From Tractidigestivibacter sp050946515 (GTDB lineage Bacteria; Actinomycetota; Coriobacteriia; Coriobacteriales; Atopobiaceae): a DNA stretch of 64,000 bases. Shown piece after piece: positions 6,895 to 14,697 of this stretch (position 1 is the first letter of the stretch; each line of letters opens with the position of its first letter). The translations under genes and the position numbers were made by a program. The notes under the pieces are model-generated. The model had not been told where the DNA came from, did not search any database, and saw nothing but the letters and a program-made list of their open reading frames with translations. The stretch spans positions 1-64,000 of the forward strand of contig NZ_JBMNUX010000004.1 of assembly GCF_050946515.1 (NCBI RefSeq), written 5' to 3'.

Positions 6895-8004
6895 CTACAT
6901 CTTTGCGACCTGATCAGCCATGTCCAGACAAACTTCCTCCGCCTGAGGCTCAGTTCCAAAGAGATCAAGGAACCCATGGTCGCAGCCGCAATACCTCACA
7001 AGACGGACTTCTTTGCCCAGCCCATACAGCCTTCTGGCAAAATACTCCGCGCCAAGTCGAAGGTAGTCGTACTCGGACACGGCGACCGTAATGGGAGGGA
7101 AAGCCTTTAGCTGCTCGTCCGTTGCGAAGACGACGCTAACCAACGGATCGTCCAGAGTAGTCTTTCCTTGGACGTACTCGCTCCCCTCTGCCGTCGCCCC
7201 CTCGCTGGGCTTTCTAATTCGGTCCATCCTTCCGTATGCAAGTTCTCGCTCGTCTTCATCAATTGGGTAGCCTTCAAATGACCATCGATAAAGATCTTGG
7301 CGAAGATAATCGCTGCTGTCGCAGCTTGGGAAAATCAAATACGCACCCTTGATAATCCCCTTCTTGTCTTCCAGCAAGCACGAGTTGGTAAGCGTTCCTC
7401 CGGCAGAATCTCCCGCAACCATAATCTTTGTCGGATCAATGCCCAGCTCGGCGGCATTGTTGTATGTCCATTCCACCGTCGCAACGCAATCCTCAATCGC
7501 AGCCGGGAACGGGGATTCGGGAGCCAGCCGATACTCAGGAAACACCACGACGGCACCGCTCTGCTCGGCAAGAAAGCGCATCTGATTGTGATAAATCCGC
7601 TCGTTACCTGCAGTAAATCCGCCTCCGTGAAGAAAGACAATGGCGGGCACGGCGCCCTTCGCGGATTCCGCCCAATACGTGAAAACGTCAATCTTATGAG
7701 TTCCAGAAACGCTAATCAGCTGCTCAGTCTGAGTGACTTTGCCCTCCGTAAGGTCGTACGTCACCTTATCCGGTCGGTAGCGCTCATTTGCCAAGCTGTA
7801 AGCGCCATGAGTCTCTTCTGCACGTCGAGCAAACATTGCCGCCTTGCGCTCGATGGTCTTCCTAACGCGCGGATCAAGCACATGAGTCTCGTCCCGATCG
7901 GGAATCGGCTTCATGATGACAGGCATGCCGTCAACATCCTCAACGTGCTCTTTGTTGCGAATCGCGTCAACAAGCCGTCTATCGTACTTTCTTTGATCGT
8001 CCAT
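6895..8004 (-). CDS. HSL-type alpha/beta-hydrolase (acetyl-esterase-like)
   Basis: 369 aa. It shows the hormone-sensitive-lipase signature HGGGF (oxyanion hole), the nucleophile elbow GDSAGG and a C-terminal catalytic His in CDHGFLD. There is no signal peptide, so it is cytoplasmic. The start at 8004 is chosen because GGAG lies 5 bp upstream; an ATG directly before it (8007) and a TTG at 8019 are alternatives. It begins 26 bp after the stop of the BglF-type PTS gene on the same strand, so it is co-transcribed. A role in removing acyl groups from imported phosphoglycosides is inferred from this context. The true substrate is unknown. Confidence 0.88.
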   Translation of the reverse strand: MDDQRKYDRRLVDAIRNKEHVEDVDGMPVIMKPIPDRDETHVLDPRVRKTIERKAAMFARRAEETHGAYSLANERYRPDKVTYDLTEGKVTQTEQLISVSGTHKIDVFTYWAESAKGAVPAIVFLHGGGFTAGNERIYHNQMRFLAEQSGAVVVFPEYRLAPESPFPAAIEDCVATVEWTYNNAAELGIDPTKIMVAGDSAGGTLTNSCLLEDKKGIIKGAYLIFPSCDSSDYLRQDLYRWSFEGYPIDEDERELAYGRMDRIRKPSEGATAEGSEYVQGKTTLDDPLVSVVFATDEQLKAFPPITVAVSEYDYLRLGAEYFARRLYGLGKEVRLVRYCGCDHGFLDLFGTEPQAEEVCLDMADQVAKM

Positions 8005-8030
8005 CATTACTCCAAGCAAATCTTTCCGTA

Positions 8031-9920
8031 CTACACCGTTGCAGTCAGCGGCTTGTCCGGAGCGCTCTTCACGCCTACATACTCATCGGCGTTGAGAAGG
8101 ACAACAACCACGGTGTCGTCAATGCCTTCCTTGTCAAAGAGCATCTTGTCGTATTTCGCAATCTCATCGCCCTGCGAGACATGCTGCCCAGTCGAGCAGA
8201 AGACCCTGATACCCTTGCCATTCAGCTTCACCGAATCAATGCCAATGTGCACCATCACTTGGGCACCGTCGTCTGTCGTGATTCCGATGGCGTGGTTTGT
8301 CGCGGCAATCATTGTGACAGTACCGGAAACAGGAGCCTTAATCGAGTTGTTGGCAGGCTTCATTCCGAAGCAAGGACCAACCGTACCCTGTGCAAAAGTG
8401 GCGTCGGACAGATTCGCCTGAGCGACATACTCACCCTTGCCAGGAAGCTTCACATCGAGGTTCTGATGCACGGGAGCTGCCTTGGCCTGGTCTGCCTTTG
8501 CGTCCTCGTCGTCCTCGCCATAGACGGAATCATCAAAGCCGAATGCATAGACCAGCACGAACGAAAGCACCGCCATCACGGCAAGAACAATAAGGGCATT
8601 CGTAAGGTTCTGCACGTCGTTGTTAGGACCAAGGAATAGCAGCATGCCCGGAATGGAGTTAGAGCCGTAGCCATAGGACTTAAGACCAAGGATGCCAGCT
8701 ACAAGACCAGCAGCAACAGAGGTGATTGCAAGAGCGTAGTAAGGCTTGACCATCTTGTAAGCAAGACCGTAAACGGTCGGCTCGGAGATGCCGCCAATAA
8801 GACCAGAAAGTGCTGCAGGCCACGCAATCTGACGGCACTTGCTGTTCTTTGCCTTAAGTGCAATAGCGAGAGAAACAAAGCCAGCAGAAAGAGTGAAGCA
8901 ATAGAACCAGATAGTCACGACAGTATCGTAGCCAACGGTCTGGATAGCCTCAGTTGCCAGGGGGACAAGAGCCAGATGGAAGCCGGCGACAAGCTGACCA
9001 ACAGTAACCGAGAACAGGAGGATTGCAGGGACAGCCAGCCAAGGAATGTTGTTGTTGAGCCACGTAATTCCAGCAGCAAGAGCGTTGGTGATAAAGCCGC
9101 CAAGAGGACCAGTAAGGGCAAGGGTCACGATGGACATAATCACGATCAGCAGGAAAGGCTTCAGGAAGTAGCGCACAACCTCAGGAATCACGCGAGAGAG
9201 CCAGTGGTCCACCTTGGACATGACCCAGACGGAAAGCACAATCTGAATCACGCCTCCGTTGTAGGTCATAAGGTAAACGGGAATACCGAAGTATGAAGCA
9301 AAGGTCTGCCCCTCGCTCGTCAGCTCCGTCACCAAGTTGACCCAGTCGGGATAGAGAAGTCCGGCGGCAAGCAGCATTGCCAAAATGGGCTCGGTCTCGA
9401 ACTTGCGCGCAGAGGTATACGCAACATAAATGGGCAGGAAGTAGAAGGCTGCCTGGGCAAAGCCATTAAGAATGACGTACGTGGTGTCCGTAGGCTGGAC
9501 GATTCCCAGAAGCCTCAGAAGCACGAGAAGTACCGAGATGAAGCCGGCGGTAGTCAGCGCGGGGATGATGGGGCTCATGATTCCGGCCATCATCAGCAAG
9601 AAGCTGGACGCAGCCTCGCCAAGGGTCTTCTTTTTCTTCTCGCCTTCATGATCAGTGCCGGAGGTCTTGCCAACAAGCTTCTCCACTTCGGGATATAGCT
9701 GCTCAACAGACTGGCCAATGATTACCTGAATCTCGTCGCCGTTATCAGCAACGCCCAGCACGCCGTCGAGCGCCTCGATGCCCTTTAGATCGACCTTCGA
9801 CTTGTCCTCAGGATTAATACGAAGCCTTGTCGCGCAGTGGTTAAGCCAAGAAATATTTTCCTTGCCGCCAAACTTCTCGACAATCCTCCTCGCCAGGTCC
9901 GGGTAGTTCTTTGTCGCCAT
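8031..9920 (-). CDS. bglF: PTS beta-glucoside transporter, fused EIIBCA
   Basis: 629 aa, a full-length fused permease that phosphorylates a beta-glucoside as it enters. IIB is residues 1-85 with phospho-acceptor Cys29 (NHCATRLRI). IIC is about residues 105-465, many membrane helices. IIA is about residues 490-620, with the phospho-acceptor His in VMVHIGID preceded by the hairpin motif APVSGTV. The start at 9920 has GGAGACCTC directly upstream. It is followed by the esterase gene, and an RpiR gene lies upstream on the same strand. Two TGAAAGTNACTTTCA operators lie between rpiR and this gene. bglF is used as the family name; the exact sugar is not known. Confidence 0.93.
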   Translation of the reverse strand: MATKNYPDLARRIVEKFGGKENISWLNHCATRLRINPEDKSKVDLKGIEALDGVLGVADNGDEIQVIIGQSVEQLYPEVEKLVGKTSGTDHEGEKKKKTLGEAASSFLLMMAGIMSPIIPALTTAGFISVLLVLLRLLGIVQPTDTTYVILNGFAQAAFYFLPIYVAYTSARKFETEPILAMLLAAGLLYPDWVNLVTELTSEGQTFASYFGIPVYLMTYNGGVIQIVLSVWVMSKVDHWLSRVIPEVVRYFLKPFLLIVIMSIVTLALTGPLGGFITNALAAGITWLNNNIPWLAVPAILLFSVTVGQLVAGFHLALVPLATEAIQTVGYDTVVTIWFYCFTLSAGFVSLAIALKAKNSKCRQIAWPAALSGLIGGISEPTVYGLAYKMVKPYYALAITSVAAGLVAGILGLKSYGYGSNSIPGMLLFLGPNNDVQNLTNALIVLAVMAVLSFVLVYAFGFDDSVYGEDDEDAKADQAKAAPVHQNLDVKLPGKGEYVAQANLSDATFAQGTVGPCFGMKPANNSIKAPVSGTVTMIAATNHAIGITTDDGAQVMVHIGIDSVKLNGKGIRVFCSTGQHVSQGDEIAKYDKMLFDKEGIDDTVVVVLLNADEYVGVKSAPDKPLTATV

Positions 9921-10020
9921 GAGGTCTCCAATCCTCTTCTCGCCGAGCTTGAGCTGGCTGGAGGCGCGCGCTTTCATTCCCCAACCGCTTGTTGCTCAAA
10001 TGCCGGCTGGAGGATAAGGA

Positions 10021-10034
10021 TGAAAGTTACTTTC
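10021..10034. promoter_or_regulatory. RpiR operator 1
   Basis: TGAAAGTTACTTTC, a near-perfect palindrome about 100 bp upstream of the PTS start. Matching sites lie at 10110-10124 and 11167-11181. Confidence 0.6.
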
Positions 10035-10109
10035 GTATATATGAATTGTCGTGAACGGTTCGTTCTGACCGGTAAACGAGAACGTTGTATTCTTAAAATA
10101 ATTAGTTAA

Positions 10110-10124
10110 TGAAAGCTACTTTCA
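10110..10124. promoter_or_regulatory. RpiR operator 2
   Basis: TGAAAGCTACTTTCA, a perfect 7-bp dyad about one centre base, between the rpiR stop and the PTS promoter region. Confidence 0.6.
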
Positions 10125-10169
10125 TCAATGTCGTAAATTCCGACAATATTCGCTCAGATGCTCAGACCG

Positions 10170-11099
10170 CTAAGGGAGGTCAACTTGAGTAAGGGCGTAC
10201 TTATCGTGAGCCTCAAGATGTTTGATTGCGTCACTCTTGCGCATACAAACCAAATGGTAGATAGCCTCAATCACAAGCATCTCTGTAATACGAGAATTGC
10301 CTGTCTTGCCATCAAGAGAGGAATCGTTTGCCGTGGCAAGAAAAACGTAGTCAGACTTTTGGGAAATGGGAGCGTTGCGATTTGCCGTGATGGTAACAAT
10401 AGTCGCGCCATGATCCTGCGCAGCATGGACGACCTGCTGCAAGACTCCTGACCAGCCAGACCTGCTAATAACGAGAAGGACATCGCCTTTCTTCAGGAGT
10501 GCGGCCGCAGAAAGCAGCTTCTCATAGTACATGCTCGTAGTAGACAGAATGCCTACGCGTTCGAACTTGTAGGCAGCATCAAGTGCAACTGGAAGAGTCC
10601 TGCCAGTGGCGGCAATTTCAAGAACCCGAGCTTTACAAATCAATTTGACAACAGCATCGAGGTCATCAATGGGCAATGAGTCGATTGTTGAGGTCATGTC
10701 AGCAATCTTGCCTTGGAGCAGTGTCTGAAGGGCACCTTTAGTATCCCCTGCCGAAATCTGTGCGTCGGCGGCGTCCGGAGTTGAAGAGCCGTGGAGTCTC
10801 TCCTGGCTTCTGAGGAGAGACATCTGAAAGGTGTGGTAGTCCTTCTCGCCAACTCGTTTGCAGAAGCGAGAAACAGTAGCGGGCGAGACTCCGCAAAGCT
10901 TAGCCAAATCCGCTTGGGAAAGACCAATGGACCCTGACTGATGGCGAAGCAGCCATTCGGCAATAGCTCGCTCTCCGCTTGGCATAGAGTCGACAAGCGA
11001 AAGCATCCTCATCACGAGGTCTTCGCCCGAATCAGGCTGGTCAATATTTCTAGCCAGTCCGTCTGTGCCTTCTGTCGGACCTGTATCCTTCGACTTCAT
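10170..11099 (-). CDS. RpiR/MurR-family regulator with SIS domain
   Basis: 309 aa. The N-terminal RpiR helix-turn-helix (about residues 30-105; QADLAKLCGVSPATVSRFCK) is joined to a SIS phosphosugar-binding domain (about 150-280; VLLVISRSGWSG). It starts at ATG 11099 with GAGAGGA upstream. It lies upstream of the BglF-type PTS on the same strand. Three copies of TGAAAGTNACTTTCA flank it, two before the PTS and one before itself, which fits autoregulation and control of the PTS-esterase operon by a phosphorylated glycoside. Confidence 0.92.
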   Translation of the reverse strand: MKSKDTGPTEGTDGLARNIDQPDSGEDLVMRMLSLVDSMPSGERAIAEWLLRHQSGSIGLSQADLAKLCGVSPATVSRFCKRVGEKDYHTFQMSLLRSQERLHGSSTPDAADAQISAGDTKGALQTLLQGKIADMTSTIDSLPIDDLDAVVKLICKARVLEIAATGRTLPVALDAAYKFERVGILSTTSMYYEKLLSAAALLKKGDVLLVISRSGWSGVLQQVVHAAQDHGATIVTITANRNAPISQKSDYVFLATANDSSLDGKTGNSRITEMLVIEAIYHLVCMRKSDAIKHLEAHDKYALTQVDLP

Positions 11100-11166
11100 A
11101 ATCGTCCTCTCAAAGGCCTGTTCTCACTTCATGATATACAGGAGGGGCGACTTTATCCGGAGTTTA

Positions 11167-11181
11167 TGAAAGTAACTTTCA
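11167..11181. promoter_or_regulatory. RpiR operator 3 (autoregulatory)
   Basis: TGAAAGTAACTTTCA, a perfect palindrome about 68 bp upstream of the rpiR start codon. Same sequence as the two sites before the PTS gene. Confidence 0.6.
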
Positions 11182-11317
11182 TTTTACGAATATGATTGGC
11201 TTGTACCTTTCAAAACGTTTCCCGCAACTGAGGCAGGCGATGTCCGCCCACCGAGCCGCGCCAACCAGTACGGATAGCGTAGAGTAGTGGCGGCGAGAAT
11301 AGCTGGGAGGCAATGCG

Positions 11318-12103
11318 ATGCAGGTCAAGGTGGCTCTTGCGCAGGTTTCTCACCCGGCAGACGGAAACGTCATCGGGTTAGTTGAAAGAACTGCAGAGCA
11401 AGCGGCAAAGCAGGGAGTCAAGTTGCTCTGCTTTCCTGAGGGGCTCATGGCGCCCTGGGACCCTGCGCTGGGCTGCTACGCCGTCCCACCGGAGCCGCTA
11501 TACGGACCGTATTGCAAAAAGATTGATGAAGCTGCTGCGACCAACGGGCTGTGGCTGCTGTACTACCTAAACGAGGCGCGCCCGGATGGCAACCCTTACA
11601 ACACGGCGGTCCTCACGGGGCCGGATGGCGCCAGGCGGCTCGCTTACCGAAAGACGCACCTCTTTGACGTGGGCGACATCCGCGAGTCGCACCGCTTGAG
11701 CGCAGGAGACGCTCCTTCGGCACCGGTCAAGACGCCCTTCGCCACGATCGGAATCGCTACCTGCTATGAGCTGCGCTTTCCTGAGATTGCGCGGCAGCTA
11801 GCTCTTGCCGGCTGTGACCTTCTTATCTATCCCGCGGCTTGGGTGGCGGGTCCACACAAAGCTGACCAGTGGGAGACGCTCCTCAAGGCGCGCGCAATCG
11901 AGAACGAAGCCTTCGTGCTGGGAGTATGCCGTCCCGACAGCGGCTGCATAGGCAACAGCCGCGTGGTCGCTCCGGACGGTACCGTGCTTGCTGCCGCGGG
12001 AAGCGGAGAAGAGCTTCTCGCGTGCGATCTCGATATGGACCAAGTCGCAACCATTCGCAGCAACGTGCCTGTCTTTGTGCACCGCCGACCCGAACTTTAC
12101 TGA
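11318..12103 (+). CDS. Carbon-nitrogen hydrolase (nitrilase superfamily amidase)
   Basis: 261 aa, usual length. The catalytic triad is visible: Glu41 (FPEG), Lys112 (YRKTHLFD) and Cys149 (ATCYELRFPE). This pattern, with the ELRFPE extension, resembles omega-amidase/YafV-type enzymes that hydrolyse alpha-keto acid amides, but other amides are possible. It starts at ATG 11318 after GGGAGG. It is a stand-alone gene, convergent with the next HAD phosphatase. Confidence 0.9.
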   Translation: MQVKVALAQVSHPADGNVIGLVERTAEQAAKQGVKLLCFPEGLMAPWDPALGCYAVPPEPLYGPYCKKIDEAAATNGLWLLYYLNEARPDGNPYNTAVLTGPDGARRLAYRKTHLFDVGDIRESHRLSAGDAPSAPVKTPFATIGIATCYELRFPEIARQLALAGCDLLIYPAAWVAGPHKADQWETLLKARAIENEAFVLGVCRPDSGCIGNSRVVAPDGTVLAAAGSGEELLACDLDMDQVATIRSNVPVFVHRRPELY

Positions 12104-12148
12104 CGGCGCATCGCGGGCAGAGAAGCTGCGCCCCAACCCCGTCGCAAA

Positions 12149-12967
12149 TTAGCCAAGCAGGTACTTGCGGATTGCCTCGGCGCAACCGCCGGCGTTGTTG
12201 TCGGAAACGGTCACGTTTGCAGCCGCAAGCACGTCCGGCGTCGCATTTCCCATGGCAACTCCCAAGCCGGCGGCACGAATCATCTCGACGTCGTTGCCGG
12301 AATCGCCAACAGCGATGCTCTTCTCGACGGGAATGTCCAGCTGCTCGCACAAGATCTTGAGCGCCGTCCCCTTGCTGACTCCCGCCGGAGAAAACTCCGC
12401 GCTGCATCCCTCGGTGATTGCAACGGTTGCGGGAAGCCCAGCCGCGCCGTCAATGATGCGGTTGCACGCCTCGGCGCCACGTGCATGAACGTTGTACTTT
12501 GCAATCGCGTCAGGATGCTCAGTAACCCAACCCTCGATGTCATCTACCAGCACGGACACGGTTTCGTACAGCTTGCGGAACTGCCCGACGCCGTAAGGCT
12601 CAAGGTTAGAAAGTTGATCTTTCTGCATGTACGCGTCCATGCCCGAGAAGACCTCAAGAACATAGTCCTCCCCCTCGCAAGCCGCGCGCAGCCTAGAGAT
12701 CACCTTGGGGTCGAAGCTCTCTTGCATCAGAAGACGCCCCTCGCGCAAGTCCAGAATCGACGCGCCGCTTATGCAAATGGCATAACGAACGTCGGGAAGC
12801 TGCTCGCGATAAAGCTCAATCATTCGCGGGCTACGACCAGACGCAATGGCAACGACCTTCCCCGCCTCAGTTGCCTCATGAATCGCACGCAACGTGTCAG
12901 GCAAAATCTGTTTCTTGTCATCCAGAAGCGTTCCGTCCATATCAAAGGCAATAAGCTGGTAGTCCAT
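12149..12967 (-). CDS. HAD-superfamily Cof-type phosphatase
   Basis: 272 aa. HAD motif I is FDMDGTLLDD near the N-terminus, motif II is ASGRSPRM, and motif IV is GDSGNDVEM near residue 210, followed by AMGNA. This is the Cof/IIB class of sugar-phosphate or FMN phosphatases. The start at 12967 has GGAGAGCCC directly upstream. Two further HAD phosphatases in the window (24818 and 42167) are distant relatives. Confidence 0.9.
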   Translation of the reverse strand: MDYQLIAFDMDGTLLDDKKQILPDTLRAIHEATEAGKVVAIASGRSPRMIELYREQLPDVRYAICISGASILDLREGRLLMQESFDPKVISRLRAACEGEDYVLEVFSGMDAYMQKDQLSNLEPYGVGQFRKLYETVSVLVDDIEGWVTEHPDAIAKYNVHARGAEACNRIIDGAAGLPATVAITEGCSAEFSPAGVSKGTALKILCEQLDIPVEKSIAVGDSGNDVEMIRAAGLGVAMGNATPDVLAAANVTVSDNNAGGCAEAIRKYLLG

Positions 12968-13130
12968 GGGCTCTCCTGTCAGGCATTGTTTGACCTGCGG
13001 AATCGTAGCGCAACATGGTGGCGCCCAAGGCGTCAACGCTGTCCCGCCCGCGCAATCACCGTTTTCGCCATAATCAATTCGGAAAGAATGCCCCATCAAG
13101 AAAGCAATCCGCCCCTCAAGGGAGAAGCAC

Positions 13131-13559
13131 ATGCCGAGCAAGCGTTCCTTCGAGAAGAAAAAGAGCGACGCCATAGCGGAAAACGAGGCCCGCTATGGAG
13201 AAGAGGCACGAAGCCGTTGGGGCAACAAGACGGTCGACGCGGCAAACGAGAAGCTCCGCGGCCTTTCTGAGCAGCAATGGGAAGAGGCCCAAGCGCTGGG
13301 CGAGAAGATCATCGAGCGGCTGAAGCAAGCCATGGCAGAAGGCAATCCGCAAAGCGCCGCAGCCCAAGAGCTTGTCGAGCTGCACGCAAAGTGGTTGCGC
13401 ATCTATTGGCCGGAAGGCCTTTATTCGCCGCAAGCGCATGTTAGCTTGGCGGAAGGCTACCTTGCCGCCCCTCGCTTTGTTCAGTATTACGACAGCCGTG
13501 CCGGCTCGGGCGCAACTGAGTTTCTGGTGAAAGCAATCAAAGCGGCGCTGAAAGGCTAG
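13131..13559 (+). CDS. Stand-alone TipAS-type antibiotic-recognition domain
   Basis: 142 aa. The C-terminal two thirds show the TipAS pattern: helices with W and L spacing (LVELHAKWLRIYWPEGLYSP split by turns), then HVSLAEGYLAAPRFVQYYD and a final helix. In classical TipA proteins this domain follows a MerR DNA-binding domain; here there is none. The domain binds thiopeptides or other ligands in studied members; its ligand here is unknown. The start follows GGGAGAAGCAC. Confidence 0.8.
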   Translation: MPSKRSFEKKKSDAIAENEARYGEEARSRWGNKTVDAANEKLRGLSEQQWEEAQALGEKIIERLKQAMAEGNPQSAAAQELVELHAKWLRIYWPEGLYSPQAHVSLAEGYLAAPRFVQYYDSRAGSGATEFLVKAIKAALKG

Positions 13560-13686
13560 CCCCCGCCCCGCGCGGTAATGCTTTGGTAAGGGGAAAGCGG
13601 CAGATTTGCTTGCTCGGGTAGACTCCAAGCCAAAGGAGCAAGTCCGCGGCGCAGCTTCCGCGCCGCGCCACCGTCAGGGGGAAGCC

Positions 13687-14181
13687 ATGGCAACTGCACC
13701 AAGAGATTCCGAGATGGAAACCGCAATGCAGTTCTTCTCGGGAATGAACAAATGGGGATTTCTCGGCACCTTCCTGGCAGTCGAGGGGTTCTTCCTCATC
13801 CAGATTGCCCCGGACGTCGCAGCCATCGACGAGGATTGGGCGCCGACCATTATCGCCGTCTCGATATTCCTTCTCATCTGGTCCACGTTCAGCCACGCAA
13901 CGGTCATCATGCTACGCGGCATGATGCGCACGACGCGCATTCCCGCAACGGTGCTTTCGGTCATCTACCTCTATATCATTGTGAGCTTTGTGCTTCGCGG
14001 CGGGCTGTTCTCGGGCTTGCATTCGATTCTACTTTTTATGTTCGCGCCCTTTGTTGCCCCTCTGCTGATCCAAGCGATAGCTCTGGTAGCAGGCCTTTTT
14101 TCGAAGGGCGAGAAGGACGGCGACGAGCAGCTTGCAGACTCAATCCGCAAAGACGCAACCGCACAAGACGCCCGCCGCTAG
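13687..14181 (+). CDS. Small integral membrane protein, unknown
   Basis: 164 aa with about four hydrophobic helices (GFLGTFLAVEGFFLI; TIIAVSIFLLIWSTF; VIYLYIIVSFVL; a C-terminal helix) and a charged cytoplasmic tail. The start at 13687 has AGGGGG upstream; in-frame 13606 is less likely. It is convergent with the VOC gene, with only 4 bp between stops. No family recognised. Confidence 0.7.
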   Translation: MATAPRDSEMETAMQFFSGMNKWGFLGTFLAVEGFFLIQIAPDVAAIDEDWAPTIIAVSIFLLIWSTFSHATVIMLRGMMRTTRIPATVLSVIYLYIIVSFVLRGGLFSGLHSILLFMFAPFVAPLLIQAIALVAGLFSKGEKDGDEQLADSIRKDATAQDARR

Positions 14182-14185
14182 CCAG

Positions 14186-14569
14186 CTACACCGTAATCTC
14201 TACGCGCAAGTCCTCGGGCCCCAAGACGCAGCTTTCGTAATAGCCGTCGCCGGTCGTGCGAGGACCGCTGACAACCTGATATCCAGCGTCTTTTAGCTGC
14301 GCCGTCAGCTCGTCAACTTTCTGGGCGCTCCCCACAGAAAAAGCCACGTGAGCATAGCCCGTGCGCTCGGGCTCTTTCGCATCGTCGCGAATGCCTTCCT
14401 TGGACATCACCTCAAGGCGCGCCCCGTCCTCAAACGAGAGGAAGTACGAGCGAAATCCCGTCTTTGGGTTGTGGTATTGCTCGCCCGCCGTCGCGCCGAA
14501 AAACTTCTGGAAGAAAGAACGCGCGCCCTCAAGGTCGTTGACGTAAAGAGCAACGTGCTCGATTCTCAT
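14186..14569 (-). CDS. VOC-family (glyoxalase/dioxygenase fold) protein
   Basis: 127 aa, a single VOC unit of two beta-alpha-beta-beta-beta modules. Candidate metal ligands sit at the expected places: His5 (IEHVALYV), Glu in RLEVMS, His in YAHVAFSV and Glu near the C-terminus (RVEITV). The family includes glyoxalase I and metallothiol transferases; these residues alone do not decide between them. The start has GGGGGAG upstream. Confidence 0.88.
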   Translation of the reverse strand: MRIEHVALYVNDLEGARSFFQKFFGATAGEQYHNPKTGFRSYFLSFEDGARLEVMSKEGIRDDAKEPERTGYAHVAFSVGSAQKVDELTAQLKDAGYQVVSGPRTTGDGYYESCVLGPEDLRVEITV

Positions 14570-14623
14570 GGCTACTCCCCCACCAACGCTCCCGGCAACA
14601 TCCAGCCAATTCTAGCGAAAGCC

Positions 14624-14655
14624 AAAGGCCCATCCCACAAGATGCGGGATGGGCC
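14624..14655 (-). terminator. Terminator of the first GH3 gene
   Basis: GGCCCATCCC pairs with GGGATGGGCC; on the minus strand TTT and T-rich sequence follow. It lies 43 bp after the stop at 14698. Confidence 0.8.
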
Positions 14656-14697
14656 TAGAGGGAAGGGAGCAAAGAAACCTGTGCCTGCAGCTGGCGC

